From Flavobacteriaceae bacterium (lineage in GTDB: Bacteria > Bacteroidota > Bacteroidia > Flavobacteriales > Flavobacteriaceae): a stretch of 64,000 nt of DNA. The stretch is from contig JAGYKX010000005.1 in assembly GCA_018401115.1 (NCBI GenBank), positions 930,001-994,000 of the forward strand, in the 5' to 3' direction. A program made the position numbers and the translations under genes. Below are positions 56,507 to 64,000 of this stretch, in pieces. Within the stretch, counting starts at the first letter, position 1. Each line of letters begins with the position of its first letter. Below the pieces are notes generated by a model, which saw only the letters and a program-made list of their open reading frames with translations, was not told where the DNA came from and did no database searches.

Positions 56507-57727
56507 TTAAACTGCTTTTTTTAGGGTAATCACAGTGATTTCTGGCCAGATACCCACCCTTCCAGGGTAACCTAAAAACCCAAAACCTCTGTTGACATTT
56601 ATGTACTGTCCTAATTCCTCATAAATACCGGCCCATTGTTTGTACCGCCATTTTACAGGACTCCATTTGATCCATCCTGGAATCTCAATTCCAAATTGCA
56701 TTCCGTGGGTGTGACCACTCAAGGTTAAATGAAAATGCTGGGCATGAGGAATAACTTCTGCCTCCCAATGGGAAGGGTCGTGTGACAATAATATCTTAAA
56801 ATCGTTTTCTTGTATCTCAGCAATGGCTTTATTGAGGTCTCCTGCTTTCTTAAATCCTCCTTTTCCCCAATTTTCAACCCCTATAATGGCTATTTTCTCC
56901 CCGTTCCTTTCAATGTATTTGTGCTCATTCAAAAGAAGTTGAAAGCCCATATCTTGTTGAATTTCTTTGAGCCTATTTAGATTGGCCTCCTTAGCTTCTG
57001 GAGAAGACCATGAAACATAATCTCCGTAATCATGGTTGCCCAACACAGAAAAAACACCGTCTTTGGCTTTCAACTTTGAAAAACTAGACATCCATGGTTC
57101 CATCTCACTGGCCGTATTATTGACCAGATCTCCTGTAAAAAAAAGTACATCTGACTGCTGTTGATTAATAAGGTCAATCCCGTAGGCTATTTTCTCCGGA
57201 TTGTCAAAACTACCCGAGTGAATGTCTGAAATCTGGCTCATCTTATAGCCGTCAAAAGCCTCAGGCAAATCTTCAAAAGTCAGTATGTATTCAAGCACTT
57301 TATAACGGTATTTACCCCTAAACATTCCATAGAGTAAGGCCCCAAAAGGCAGGGCGGCAATTCCAAGGGCTAAGGCACTAATAAAGCGTCTTCTTGAGGG
57401 TACAACTACAGGTCGCTCCCAATTAAACAACTTCACTATCCCGGCCCACATAAATCTAAAAACGTCTTCAAATATCAAAAAAGTTACTACAGCCAAACTA
57501 AATAAAAACCAACTACCTACCAGTCCCATTGCGTAGGACTTATAAGGATTAGACACCCTGAATTCCGTGGAAGAAAAAGCAAAATGAAAGAGAAAAAATG
57601 CGAGTACTAAAATGGCTGATATTACATAGAAACCTGAGAATAATGAGCTTCTAAAAGTGGTTTTAAAGGCGTAGTAGCAGTACCAAGCAAAACCCAAATA
57701 AAAAATTACAAAGAACAACCAACGCAT
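56507..57727 (-). CDS. Membrane-anchored metallophosphoesterase (YkuE/YaeI-like)
   Basis: A 406-aa protein with four or five N-terminal helices (about residues 1-135), then a calcineurin-type phosphoesterase domain. The five metal-binding motifs are intact: QISDIHSG, FFTGDLVN, VLGNHDYGD, LLSHDP and LSGHTHGMQFG. Relatives hydrolyse lipid-linked or lipid A precursors such as UDP-diacylglucosamine; the substrate here is unknown. The promoter element TATCTTTG at 57740-57747 lies 12 bases upstream, just past the cutC stop. Confidence 0.9.
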   Translation of the reverse strand: MRWLFFVIFYLGFAWYCYYAFKTTFRSSLFSGFYVISAILVLAFFLFHFAFSSTEFRVSNPYKSYAMGLVGSWFLFSLAVVTFLIFEDVFRFMWAGIVKLFNWERPVVVPSRRRFISALALGIAALPFGALLYGMFRGKYRYKVLEYILTFEDLPEAFDGYKMSQISDIHSGSFDNPEKIAYGIDLINQQQSDVLFFTGDLVNNTASEMEPWMSSFSKLKAKDGVFSVLGNHDYGDYVSWSSPEAKEANLNRLKEIQQDMGFQLLLNEHKYIERNGEKIAIIGVENWGKGGFKKAGDLNKAIAEIQENDFKILLSHDPSHWEAEVIPHAQHFHLTLSGHTHGMQFGIEIPGWIKWSPVKWRYKQWAGIYEELGQYINVNRGFGFLGYPGRVGIWPEITVITLKKAV

Positions 57728-57739
57728 ATATTTTTTTTA

Positions 57740-57747
57740 CAAAGATA
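57740..57747 (-). promoter_or_regulatory. Promoter -7 element of the metallophosphoesterase gene
   Basis: On the minus strand TATCTTTG, exact consensus, 12 bases before the ATG at 57727 and close to the cutC stop. TTA sits 20 bases upstream in place of TTG. Confidence 0.5.
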
Positions 57748-57752
57748 AGATT

Positions 57753-58484
57753 TTAGTAGGGACTTTCTAAGAGGAGTAAAACGTCTTTAACCCTATCTTC
57801 CTGGGTCGTAAACCTATGGGTGTCTGACAGAAGTGCAACACTATGCATAGACACATTGGGCGAATGGTCCAATACTTTTTCTGCGGCCACACCAGACATA
57901 TGAATGACTTTAAAGCCTGCTTTCTTAAAAACAAGTGCATTTTGAGCATTTAGCCCACCACCAGGTATGATTTCTACCGCGGTTCGCATTTCTTTTAAAG
58001 CCTTTAATTGGTTCAATCCATCCTCAGCTTTAGAAGCAGATCCAGAGGTCAATAAGCTATGTACCCCTATTTTAGATAATTCCAAGAGGGTATTTTTCGG
58101 ATCTAAAACCCAATCAAAAGCCCTATGAAAAGTGAACTTCATTCCAGCTGCTGCTGCAACTAAAGCAGCGGTTCTCGTGGAGTCTAAGCGACCGTCTGGC
58201 TGCAAAACGCCAGAAACAACACCTTCAAAACCGATTTTCTTACATTGGGCAATGTCTTCAAGCATACTTTTAAACTCTCCAGATGTATAGGAGAAATCAC
58301 CTTCTCTTGGACGAATCAAAACCCTAGTGGGTACTGAAATGAGCTTCACATACTCTTTTAATAAACCTATAGAAGGAGTAAGCCCTCCTAGGGCCAAGCC
58401 AGTACAAAACTCAATTCTATGAGCGCCTGCACGTTGCGCGGCTAAAGCTGAGTCTAATGAATTACAACAAACTTCTAAAATCAT
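57753..58484 (-). CDS. cutC: CutC family protein (copper homeostasis)
   Basis: A 243-aa TIM-barrel protein with the family landmarks LEVCCNSLDSALAAQRAGAHRIEFCTGLALGGLTPS, VLIRPREGDFSY and GMKFTFHRAFD. CutC has been linked to copper tolerance, but its biochemical activity is unsettled. The gene has its own promoter element (58493-58500) and is divergent from the small ORF and asparaginase. Confidence 0.93.
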   Translation of the reverse strand: MILEVCCNSLDSALAAQRAGAHRIEFCTGLALGGLTPSIGLLKEYVKLISVPTRVLIRPREGDFSYTSGEFKSMLEDIAQCKKIGFEGVVSGVLQPDGRLDSTRTAALVAAAAGMKFTFHRAFDWVLDPKNTLLELSKIGVHSLLTSGSASKAEDGLNQLKALKEMRTAVEIIPGGGLNAQNALVFKKAGFKVIHMSGVAAEKVLDHSPNVSMHSVALLSDTHRFTTQEDRVKDVLLLLESPY

Positions 58485-58492
58485 AATTGATA

Positions 58493-58500
58493 CAAATATA
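58493..58500 (-). promoter_or_regulatory. Promoter -7 element of cutC
   Basis: On the minus strand TATATTTG, exact consensus, 8 bases before the ATG. It implies a very short or absent leader. Confidence 0.5.
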
Positions 58501-58552
58501 AGCGAAACGTTTCCATTAAAATCTGTATTTTTAAATCCACAAATAAAACGAA

Positions 58553-58678
58553 ATGAGATACCTATATATTATTTTGGGATGTGCCGCATTTATTGGTCTT
58601 ATTAAATATTGGATTCCCATGGTAGACCGTATCATTCTATGGATAGAAAAATTGTGGTCTAAATTGTTTCGTTCCTAA
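58553..58678 (+). CDS. Small membrane peptide ORF (41 aa), unknown
   Basis: ATG to TAA, 41 aa: one hydrophobic helix (about residues 3-21), then an amphipathic tail with W-I-E-K-L-W-S-K-L-F-R-S. Not a recognised family. It ends 13 bases before the asparaginase ATG on the same strand and is the first ORF after the divergent cutC. No clear promoter. It could be a real leader-type membrane peptide or a chance ORF. Confidence 0.45.
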   Translation: MRYLYIILGCAAFIGLIKYWIPMVDRIILWIEKLWSKLFRS

Positions 58679-58691
58679 ATCTACCGACCCA

Positions 58692-59663
58692 ATGCAAAGA
58701 AGAAAATTTCTCCAAACTGCCGGACTAAGTGCTACAGCAATAGTTACCCAGCCACTACTAGCCAAAGAACACAAAAGAGCACTCAAGCGCAATGTGGCCA
58801 TAAAGCCACTAACCTTATGTACTTGGAATTTTCATCGTGCTAGCGCTAAATCCTGGGAGGTAATCTCCAGTGGTGGAACTGCCCTAGACGCCGTAGAACA
58901 AGGGGTTATGGTAGAGGAATCTGATTTGTCCAATCAAACCGTAGGAAAAGGCGGGAGACCAGACAGGGATGGAGAGGTAACCCTAGACGCTTGCATAATG
59001 GACTCCAATGGAAACTGCGGTTCGGTGGTTTATTTACAAAACATCGCCCACCCCATTCAAGTCGCTAGAAAAGTGATGGAAGAAACTCCGCACGTTTTGT
59101 TAGCAGGAAAAGGAGCAGAACAATTTGCTTATGAAATGGGATTCAAAAAAGAAAATTTACTCACTCCCCAATCAAAGGCAGAATGGGAAGCCTGGAAAAT
59201 TACTTCGCAATACAAACCGATTATAAATATTGAAAATCATGATACGATCGGTATGCTAGCTATAGATAAAAACGGAGACATAGCAGGAGCTTGCACCACC
59301 TCTGGCATGGCATATAAAATGGCGGGGCGCGTAGGAGATTCTCCCATTATTGGCGCTGGACTTTTTATAGACAATGAAATTGGAGGTGCTACTGCTACAG
59401 GAGTGGGAGAAGAGGTTATGAAAACAGTTGGAAGCTTCTTAATTGTAGAACTCATGAGGCAAGGCATGAGCCCACAAGAAGCCTGTGAGGAAGCCGTAAA
59501 TCGCATTGTGAAAAAAAATCCTGAATACGCTAATTTTCAAGTGGGCTTTATCGCTGTAAACAAGGCTGGAGAAACGGGAGCTTATTGCATTCAACCAGGA
59601 TTCTCATACAGTTATTATGACCAGAACGGCCAAGAAAACAGACCAGCTGCGTCCCATCTTTAA
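58692..59663 (+). CDS. Tat-exported glycosylasparaginase (N4-(beta-N-acetylglucosaminyl)-L-asparaginase)
   Basis: A 323-aa Ntn-hydrolase that cleaves the bond between GlcNAc and asparagine of N-linked glycans. It starts MQRRKFLQTAGLSATA, a twin-arginine signal. The autocatalytic site is HDTIGM, with T185 as the new N-terminal nucleophile after self-cleavage into alpha and beta chains. GRVGDSPIIGAGLFID and ATGVGEEVMKTVGSF are family motifs. Flavobacterium (Elizabethkingia) enzymes of this family are well known. A polA-facing gap of 74 bases follows, with no terminator. Confidence 0.93.
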   Translation: MQRRKFLQTAGLSATAIVTQPLLAKEHKRALKRNVAIKPLTLCTWNFHRASAKSWEVISSGGTALDAVEQGVMVEESDLSNQTVGKGGRPDRDGEVTLDACIMDSNGNCGSVVYLQNIAHPIQVARKVMEETPHVLLAGKGAEQFAYEMGFKKENLLTPQSKAEWEAWKITSQYKPIINIENHDTIGMLAIDKNGDIAGACTTSGMAYKMAGRVGDSPIIGAGLFIDNEIGGATATGVGEEVMKTVGSFLIVELMRQGMSPQEACEEAVNRIVKKNPEYANFQVGFIAVNKAGETGAYCIQPGFSYSYYDQNGQENRPAASHL

Positions 59664-59737
59664 TGGAACAATCTGTAAGTCAAAATACCTAATAATCAAG
59701 GACTTAACATTTACAGTCCCCTTTAATTATTTTAAGA

Positions 59738-62563
59738 ATGTCAAAAAAAAGACTTTTCCTTTTAGACGCTTATGCCTTAATATTCAGAGGCTATTACGCG
59801 CTGATTAAAAATCCAAGAATTAATTCAAAAGGAGAAGACACCTCTGCCATCATGGGATTTATGAATTCCTTATTCGATGTAATAAAAAGAGAGCAACCAG
59901 ACCATTTAGCAGTATGTTTTGACAAAGGCGGGAGCAGTGAGCGCACCGAATTATTTCCCGAATACAAAGCCAACAGGGCAGAAACACCAGACGCCATTAG
60001 ACTCGCAGTGCCTTACATTCAAGAAATCTTGCGAGCCATGCATATACCCGTAGTTGTTTTAGAAGGCTTAGAAGCAGACGACATTATTGGTACCCTGGCC
60101 AAACAGGCAGAAAAAGAGGACTACCAGGTGTTTATGGTCACCCCTGACAAAGACTTTGGCCAATTGGTATCTGAGAACATTTTTATGTACCGACCCGCGA
60201 GAATGGGAAATGGAATTGAAATATGGGGGATTCCAGAGATTCAAAAAAGATTTGGCGTAGAAAGACCTGAGCAAGTTATAGATTACTTAGGTATGATGGG
60301 AGACGCCAGTGACAATATACCAGGACTTCCTGGCGTAGGAGAAAAAACAGCCAAAAAGTTTTTGGCAGATTTTGGGAGTATAGAAAACCTTTTGGCCAAC
60401 ACAGATAAGCTCAAAGGTAAAATGAAAGAAAAAGTGTCTGAAAACGCAGCACTTGGTTTACTGTCAAAAAAATTAGCCACCATTAATATTCATTGCGATG
60501 TTACTTTTAATGCAGCTGCCTATGAGCTCAGTACACCAGATAGCGAAAAGGTTCAAGCCATTTTTGAGAAACTGGAATTTAGACGGCTAACCGAGCAATT
60601 CTTAAGGTTGTTTTTCGCGCCCAAAGAAACCTTCAGTACTCCAGAAGCCAACACACCTAAAAAAGCAGAAGCAACTACTGCAGGAAGTGGACAATTTGGG
60701 CTTTTTGACAGCGCAGAAAACAGCTCAGATGGTGGACAAATATTCTCCTCAAGAAAAACCATAAATGAGGTTTCCCACCACTACCAATTGGTAGGTCCTG
60801 GCTTAGGTATGAAACTATTTGCCCAAAAAATATTACAACAATCTCAGGTGTGTTTTAACACTGAAACAACCAGCTTAGACCCTTTAGAAGCGAGCCTTGT
60901 AGGTATATCATTTAGCTGGGAAGCCCATAAAGGATTCTACATATCCCTTCCTGAAGAACAGGGAGAAACAAGTGAAATCTTATCTGAACTCAAAGCATTT
61001 TTCCAACACGAAGGCATTGAAAAGATAGGGAAAAACCTCAAATATGATCTTAAAATACTCCACCGTTATGGCATTGAAGTAAAAGGCCCATGTTTTGACA
61101 CTATGTTGGCCCATTACCTCATCAATCCAGACATGAGGCACAACCTAAGTGTTCTTAGCGAAACTTATTTAAACTATACGCCTATAGCCATTGAAGCATT
61201 AATAGGCAAAGGCAAGCAAAAAATAAGCATGCGGGAAGTGCCGTTGGAACAGCAAGTAAACTACGCAGTAGAAGAAGCAGATCTTTGTTTTCAGTTGGCC
61301 CAACAATTCAAAACAGAATTGGCCGCTGCGGGAAATGAATCCCTCTTTACAGACATGGAAGCGCCCTTGCTAAGGGTATTGGCAGGGATGGAATTAGAAG
61401 GAATTAATCTAGATGTAGCCTTTTTAAAAGAACTATCTGTTACTTTAGACAAGGATATTCTACAATTAGAAAAAGACATTTACGAAGCCGCAGGAGAAAC
61501 CTTTAATATTGCTTCTCCCAAACAATTGGGGGACATACTATTTGGAAAGATGCAATTGGTAGAAAAACCAAAAAAAACCAAGACAGGGCAATACTCTACT
61601 GCAGAAGATGTACTGTCTTATTTGGCCAAAGAACACAAAATAATTGCCGATGTTCTGGAATACCGAGGGCTAGCTAAACTAAAAAGCACTTATGTAGACG
61701 CACTTCCGCTGCAAGTGTCTACACGAACAAGAAGAGTGCATACGGACTATATGCAAACCGTAGCAGCCACTGGAAGATTGAGTAGTAACAACCCAAATTT
61801 ACAGAACATCCCCATTAGAACAGAAAGGGGAAAACAAATCAGAAAAGCCTTTATTCCAAGAAACCAAGAGCATTTACTGCTGGCTGCAGATTACTCACAG
61901 ATAGAATTGAGGATCATAGCAGCACTCAGTGAAGAAGACAATATGATCGCAGCCTTTAAAGAAGGTGCAGACATTCATGCCGCCACAGCAGCAAAAGTAT
62001 TTAACGTACCCCTAGAGTCAGTCAGTAGGGAACAAAGGAGCCATGCCAAGACGGTGAATTTTGGTATTATCTATGGGGTGTCTGCCTTTGGACTCAGCAA
62101 TCAAACAGATTTGAGTAGGGCAGAATCCAAAGCACTCATAGACACCTATTATGAAAGCTACCCTAAGCTCAAGGCTTATATGAACAATCAAGTGAATTTC
62201 GCTAGAGAAAATGGCTATGTAGAAACGGTACTAGGACGCAGAAGGTATCTCAAAGACATTAATGCCAACAATGCTATTGTAAGGGGTGCCGCGGAACGAA
62301 ATGCCGTAAACGCTCCTATTCAGGGAAGTGCTGCAGATATTATAAAGTTGGCTATGATTGCAGTTCAAAAGGCACTAGACCAACAAAAGTTACGCACAAG
62401 AATGCTCCTACAAGTACATGATGAATTGGTCTTTGACGTGTACAAACCAGAGCTAGAACAAGTCAAAGGACTCGTTAAATCTGCCATGGAAAACGCATTT
62501 ACACTCACCGTACCTTTAGACGTAGAATTAGGGGTAGGCGAAAACTGGCTAGAAGCTCATTAA
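59738..62563 (+). CDS. polA: DNA polymerase I
   Basis: A 941-aa three-domain enzyme for Okazaki primer removal and repair. The 5'-nuclease domain (about residues 1-300) has its metal-binding acids (LLDAYALIFRGYYA, CFDKGGSS, EADDIIG, VTPDKDF, MMGDASDNIPG). The polymerase domain has motif A AADYSQIELRIIAALS, motif B RSHAKTVNFGIIYGVSAFGLS and motif C VHDELVFD, all intact. In the 3'-5' exonuclease domain the first metal aspartate (E. coli D355) is N374 (FNTETTSLDP); E376, D437 and D515 are present. No promoter was found. Confidence 0.96.
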   Translation: MSKKRLFLLDAYALIFRGYYALIKNPRINSKGEDTSAIMGFMNSLFDVIKREQPDHLAVCFDKGGSSERTELFPEYKANRAETPDAIRLAVPYIQEILRAMHIPVVVLEGLEADDIIGTLAKQAEKEDYQVFMVTPDKDFGQLVSENIFMYRPARMGNGIEIWGIPEIQKRFGVERPEQVIDYLGMMGDASDNIPGLPGVGEKTAKKFLADFGSIENLLANTDKLKGKMKEKVSENAALGLLSKKLATINIHCDVTFNAAAYELSTPDSEKVQAIFEKLEFRRLTEQFLRLFFAPKETFSTPEANTPKKAEATTAGSGQFGLFDSAENSSDGGQIFSSRKTINEVSHHYQLVGPGLGMKLFAQKILQQSQVCFNTETTSLDPLEASLVGISFSWEAHKGFYISLPEEQGETSEILSELKAFFQHEGIEKIGKNLKYDLKILHRYGIEVKGPCFDTMLAHYLINPDMRHNLSVLSETYLNYTPIAIEALIGKGKQKISMREVPLEQQVNYAVEEADLCFQLAQQFKTELAAAGNESLFTDMEAPLLRVLAGMELEGINLDVAFLKELSVTLDKDILQLEKDIYEAAGETFNIASPKQLGDILFGKMQLVEKPKKTKTGQYSTAEDVLSYLAKEHKIIADVLEYRGLAKLKSTYVDALPLQVSTRTRRVHTDYMQTVAATGRLSSNNPNLQNIPIRTERGKQIRKAFIPRNQEHLLLAADYSQIELRIIAALSEEDNMIAAFKEGADIHAATAAKVFNVPLESVSREQRSHAKTVNFGIIYGVSAFGLSNQTDLSRAESKALIDTYYESYPKLKAYMNNQVNFARENGYVETVLGRRRYLKDINANNAIVRGAAERNAVNAPIQGSAADIIKLAMIAVQKALDQQKLRTRMLLQVHDELVFDVYKPELEQVKGLVKSAMENAFTLTVPLDVELGVGENWLEAH

Positions 62564-62612
62564 AACAGTGGCCAAACTCAGGCTAACTAAGTCTGCGTTT
62601 ATGATACATCAT

Positions 62613-64000
62613 TTACCTGGCAAATCTGTAGGTAGCCTTGATTAGAAAAGTATTATCTAGTTTTTGATTTAAGATCTGGTCTCTCAGGCTGTACCCCAAC
62701 CTATCCATTGGATTAGCAAAGCCTGTAGCGCCTTGTGACCAAACCAAAAAGAGTTCAGATCCGGGAATATACTCCCATCGCATGACAAGATTAGACCTAA
62801 ATTGGATAAAAGAAAAGTCGGGATCTGAAAAAGAAAAATCAGTAGTGCCATTGCGATCTTGATCAATCAAATACTGGCCATTTTCTTTAGTGATCTGCTG
62901 TTGATCGTACCAAGCTACTCTGTAGTCCAAACGCTTGGCTGCTGCATTAGTTACATAGTTAAAATCTGAATAGACGCCATTGGCAATAAAAGGTTGGCCG
63001 TAGTACTGAAGGGTGAGGTTTGGATTAATCGTATAATTCAAACGCATAGAAGTCACAAAAGAGGTCTGATCAATCGCTGCTGTAATATAATAAGGAAGGC
63101 TATTGGCCAAACCCTGAGTTACATACTGTGTTCTAGAAGGGTTTACCTCATACTCTAACGCCAAAGACATACTCAAAGCATCTAAAGGTTGGTAGGTAAG
63201 ATCTAGCCCATAACGGTCCAAAGAGAAATTATTGTCCTTAGCCTGACTCTTTACAAATCCAGCACCAACAGCCAATTTTTTACGATCGTCTGATCCTACA
63301 GAGAAAAACATAAAATTCTCCTCTGAAAAACGCCACCTAGGCCCTCCCCTTAAAAACGCGTTGATGTTAATTAAAGGTTTATGGGTAAGCCCCATTTCGA
63401 AATTCCAATTATTGATAAAATTAACTTCACCCCTGAAATCGTATTGAAGGCGGTTGTTATTGCCTTGAAAATCATACGTACTACTTTGAGAAAAACGAAG
63501 GGTCGCACTCCTATACCAACTGCTAGGATCTAAAAACTGGGCCCTTAAATTAGCAAACTGTCTAATGAGATCCGTCTCTCTTAAAAAACCCACATCATTG
63601 AGCTCTAATTCAGGAGAGCGCCAATTCCCCCCCATACTGTATTGCCAAACACCGGCACCTTTGCCAAAAACCAACTTACCACCGGTTCCAGACAAACTGG
63701 TTTTTTCAGGATCTACACTCAGATGCGTAGCGTCTGAACGCTGAAACATATGGACAATACTTTCTTGGGTTTCCCTAATAGCCTCAGGAGTTCCCTGCAC
63801 CCTTGAGCCAATCACATTACCCTCAATATAATAGGTCCGGTCCTTCCATTGGTGCAAAAAATCTATACCTCCCGTATAAGCTGCCTTGTGTAAAGAAACC
63901 GCCAATGGATCTGATTGTCTGTTGGTCGCTGTAAAAATAGCGCCTAAGAAAGACATGCGATTGTTAAAATCTTTCTGTGCACGACCCACCAAATAATTCG
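62613..64000 (-). CDS. DUF5916-like outer-membrane protein (partial, N-terminus outside window)
   Basis: About 462 codons visible, with the start beyond the right edge. The sequence is made of amphipathic beta strands with aromatic ends (YYIEGNVIGSRVQG, SATLRFSQSSTYDFQGNNNRLQYDFRGEVNF, YRFAR at the C-terminus), as in the DUF5916 C-terminal barrel that usually follows a carbohydrate-binding domain. It likely lies in the outer membrane; function unknown. It converges with polA over a 49-base gap without a terminator. Confidence 0.78.
   Translation of the reverse strand, partial: NYLVGRAQKDFNNRMSFLGAIFTATNRQSDPLAVSLHKAAYTGGIDFLHQWKDRTYYIEGNVIGSRVQGTPEAIRETQESIVHMFQRSDATHLSVDPEKTSLSGTGGKLVFGKGAGVWQYSMGGNWRSPELELNDVGFLRETDLIRQFANLRAQFLDPSSWYRSATLRFSQSSTYDFQGNNNRLQYDFRGEVNFINNWNFEMGLTHKPLININAFLRGGPRWRFSEENFMFFSVGSDDRKKLAVGAGFVKSQAKDNNFSLDRYGLDLTYQPLDALSMSLALEYEVNPSRTQYVTQGLANSLPYYITAAIDQTSFVTSMRLNYTINPNLTLQYYGQPFIANGVYSDFNYVTNAAAKRLDYRVAWYDQQQITKENGQYLIDQDRNGTTDFSFSDPDFSFIQFRSNLVMRWEYIPGSELFLVWSQGATGFANPMDRLGYSLRDQILNQKLDNTFLIKATYRFAR

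Noticed and set aside
1..64000. CRISPR arrays, insertion sequences, prophage, attachment sites, riboswitches
   Set aside because: Reading all intergenic gaps showed no regular repeats, no transposase or integrase, no long terminal inverted repeats and no leader resembling a known riboswitch class.

Overview
The window looks like a chromosomal core segment of a marine-type Flavobacteriaceae bacterium (phylum Bacteroidota). The evidence is low GC by eye, Bacteroidota-style promoters (TTG, 18-20 nt, TAnnTTTG) before many genes, no Shine-Dalgarno sequences, a very large SprA/Sov gliding and type IX secretion protein, and an alternative complex III (Act) operon fused to cytochrome c oxidase genes. 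I see no insertion sequence, prophage, CRISPR array, integrase or rRNA. I cannot name the genus.

Layout, left to right. 1-2.9 kb: fabD (cut by the window edge), a gamma-carbonic-anhydrase-like protein, a duplicated-domain Nfu iron-sulfur scaffold and an MscS channel. 2.9-13.1 kb: tsaB, then eight co-oriented genes for MacAB-TolC-like efflux, with four FtsX/MacB-type permeases, two membrane-fusion adaptors, one ATPase and one TolC. 13.3-18.6 kb: cytochrome oxidase assembly and accessory genes (an 81-aa CxxC protein, DUF420, SCO, a cysteine-free SCO-like protein), oxidase subunits IV and III (two subunit III paralogues) and heme O synthase ctaB. 18.7-20.3 kb: a TonB-like protein, VanZ-like protein and gcvH. 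20.4-30.6 kb: a tight maeB-ruvA-sprA operon. 30.7-35.5 kb: a sodium/solute symporter, queG, ruvB and a GIN-domain surface protein.

35.7-47.1 kb: the respiratory operon actA-B-C-D-E-F-coxII-coxI, read leftward from one promoter. It carries menaquinol:cytochrome c oxidoreductase (alternative complex III) and the catalytic oxidase subunits. actF is broken by an apparent one-base insertion. 47.3-52.6 kb: a SPOR protein, the rimP-nusA-infB operon with a terminator-like leader hairpin, and tRNA-Gln(TTG). 52.8-64 kb: a DUF2723 membrane protein, a cysteine-free thioredoxin, a membrane metallophosphoesterase, cutC, a 41-aa membrane ORF, a Tat-exported glycosylasparaginase, polA with an altered exonuclease residue, and a DUF5916 protein cut by the right edge.

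The genes are mostly housekeeping. The strongest leads for something undescribed are the oxidase-assembly cluster (13.3-15.5 kb), the actF frameshift, the rimP-nusA-infB leader hairpin, and three proteins that lack the catalytic or metal-binding residues of their families. Apart from the 416-nt stretch holding tRNA-Gln and two regulatory hairpins (52413-52828), no gap between genes exceeds about 230 nt.
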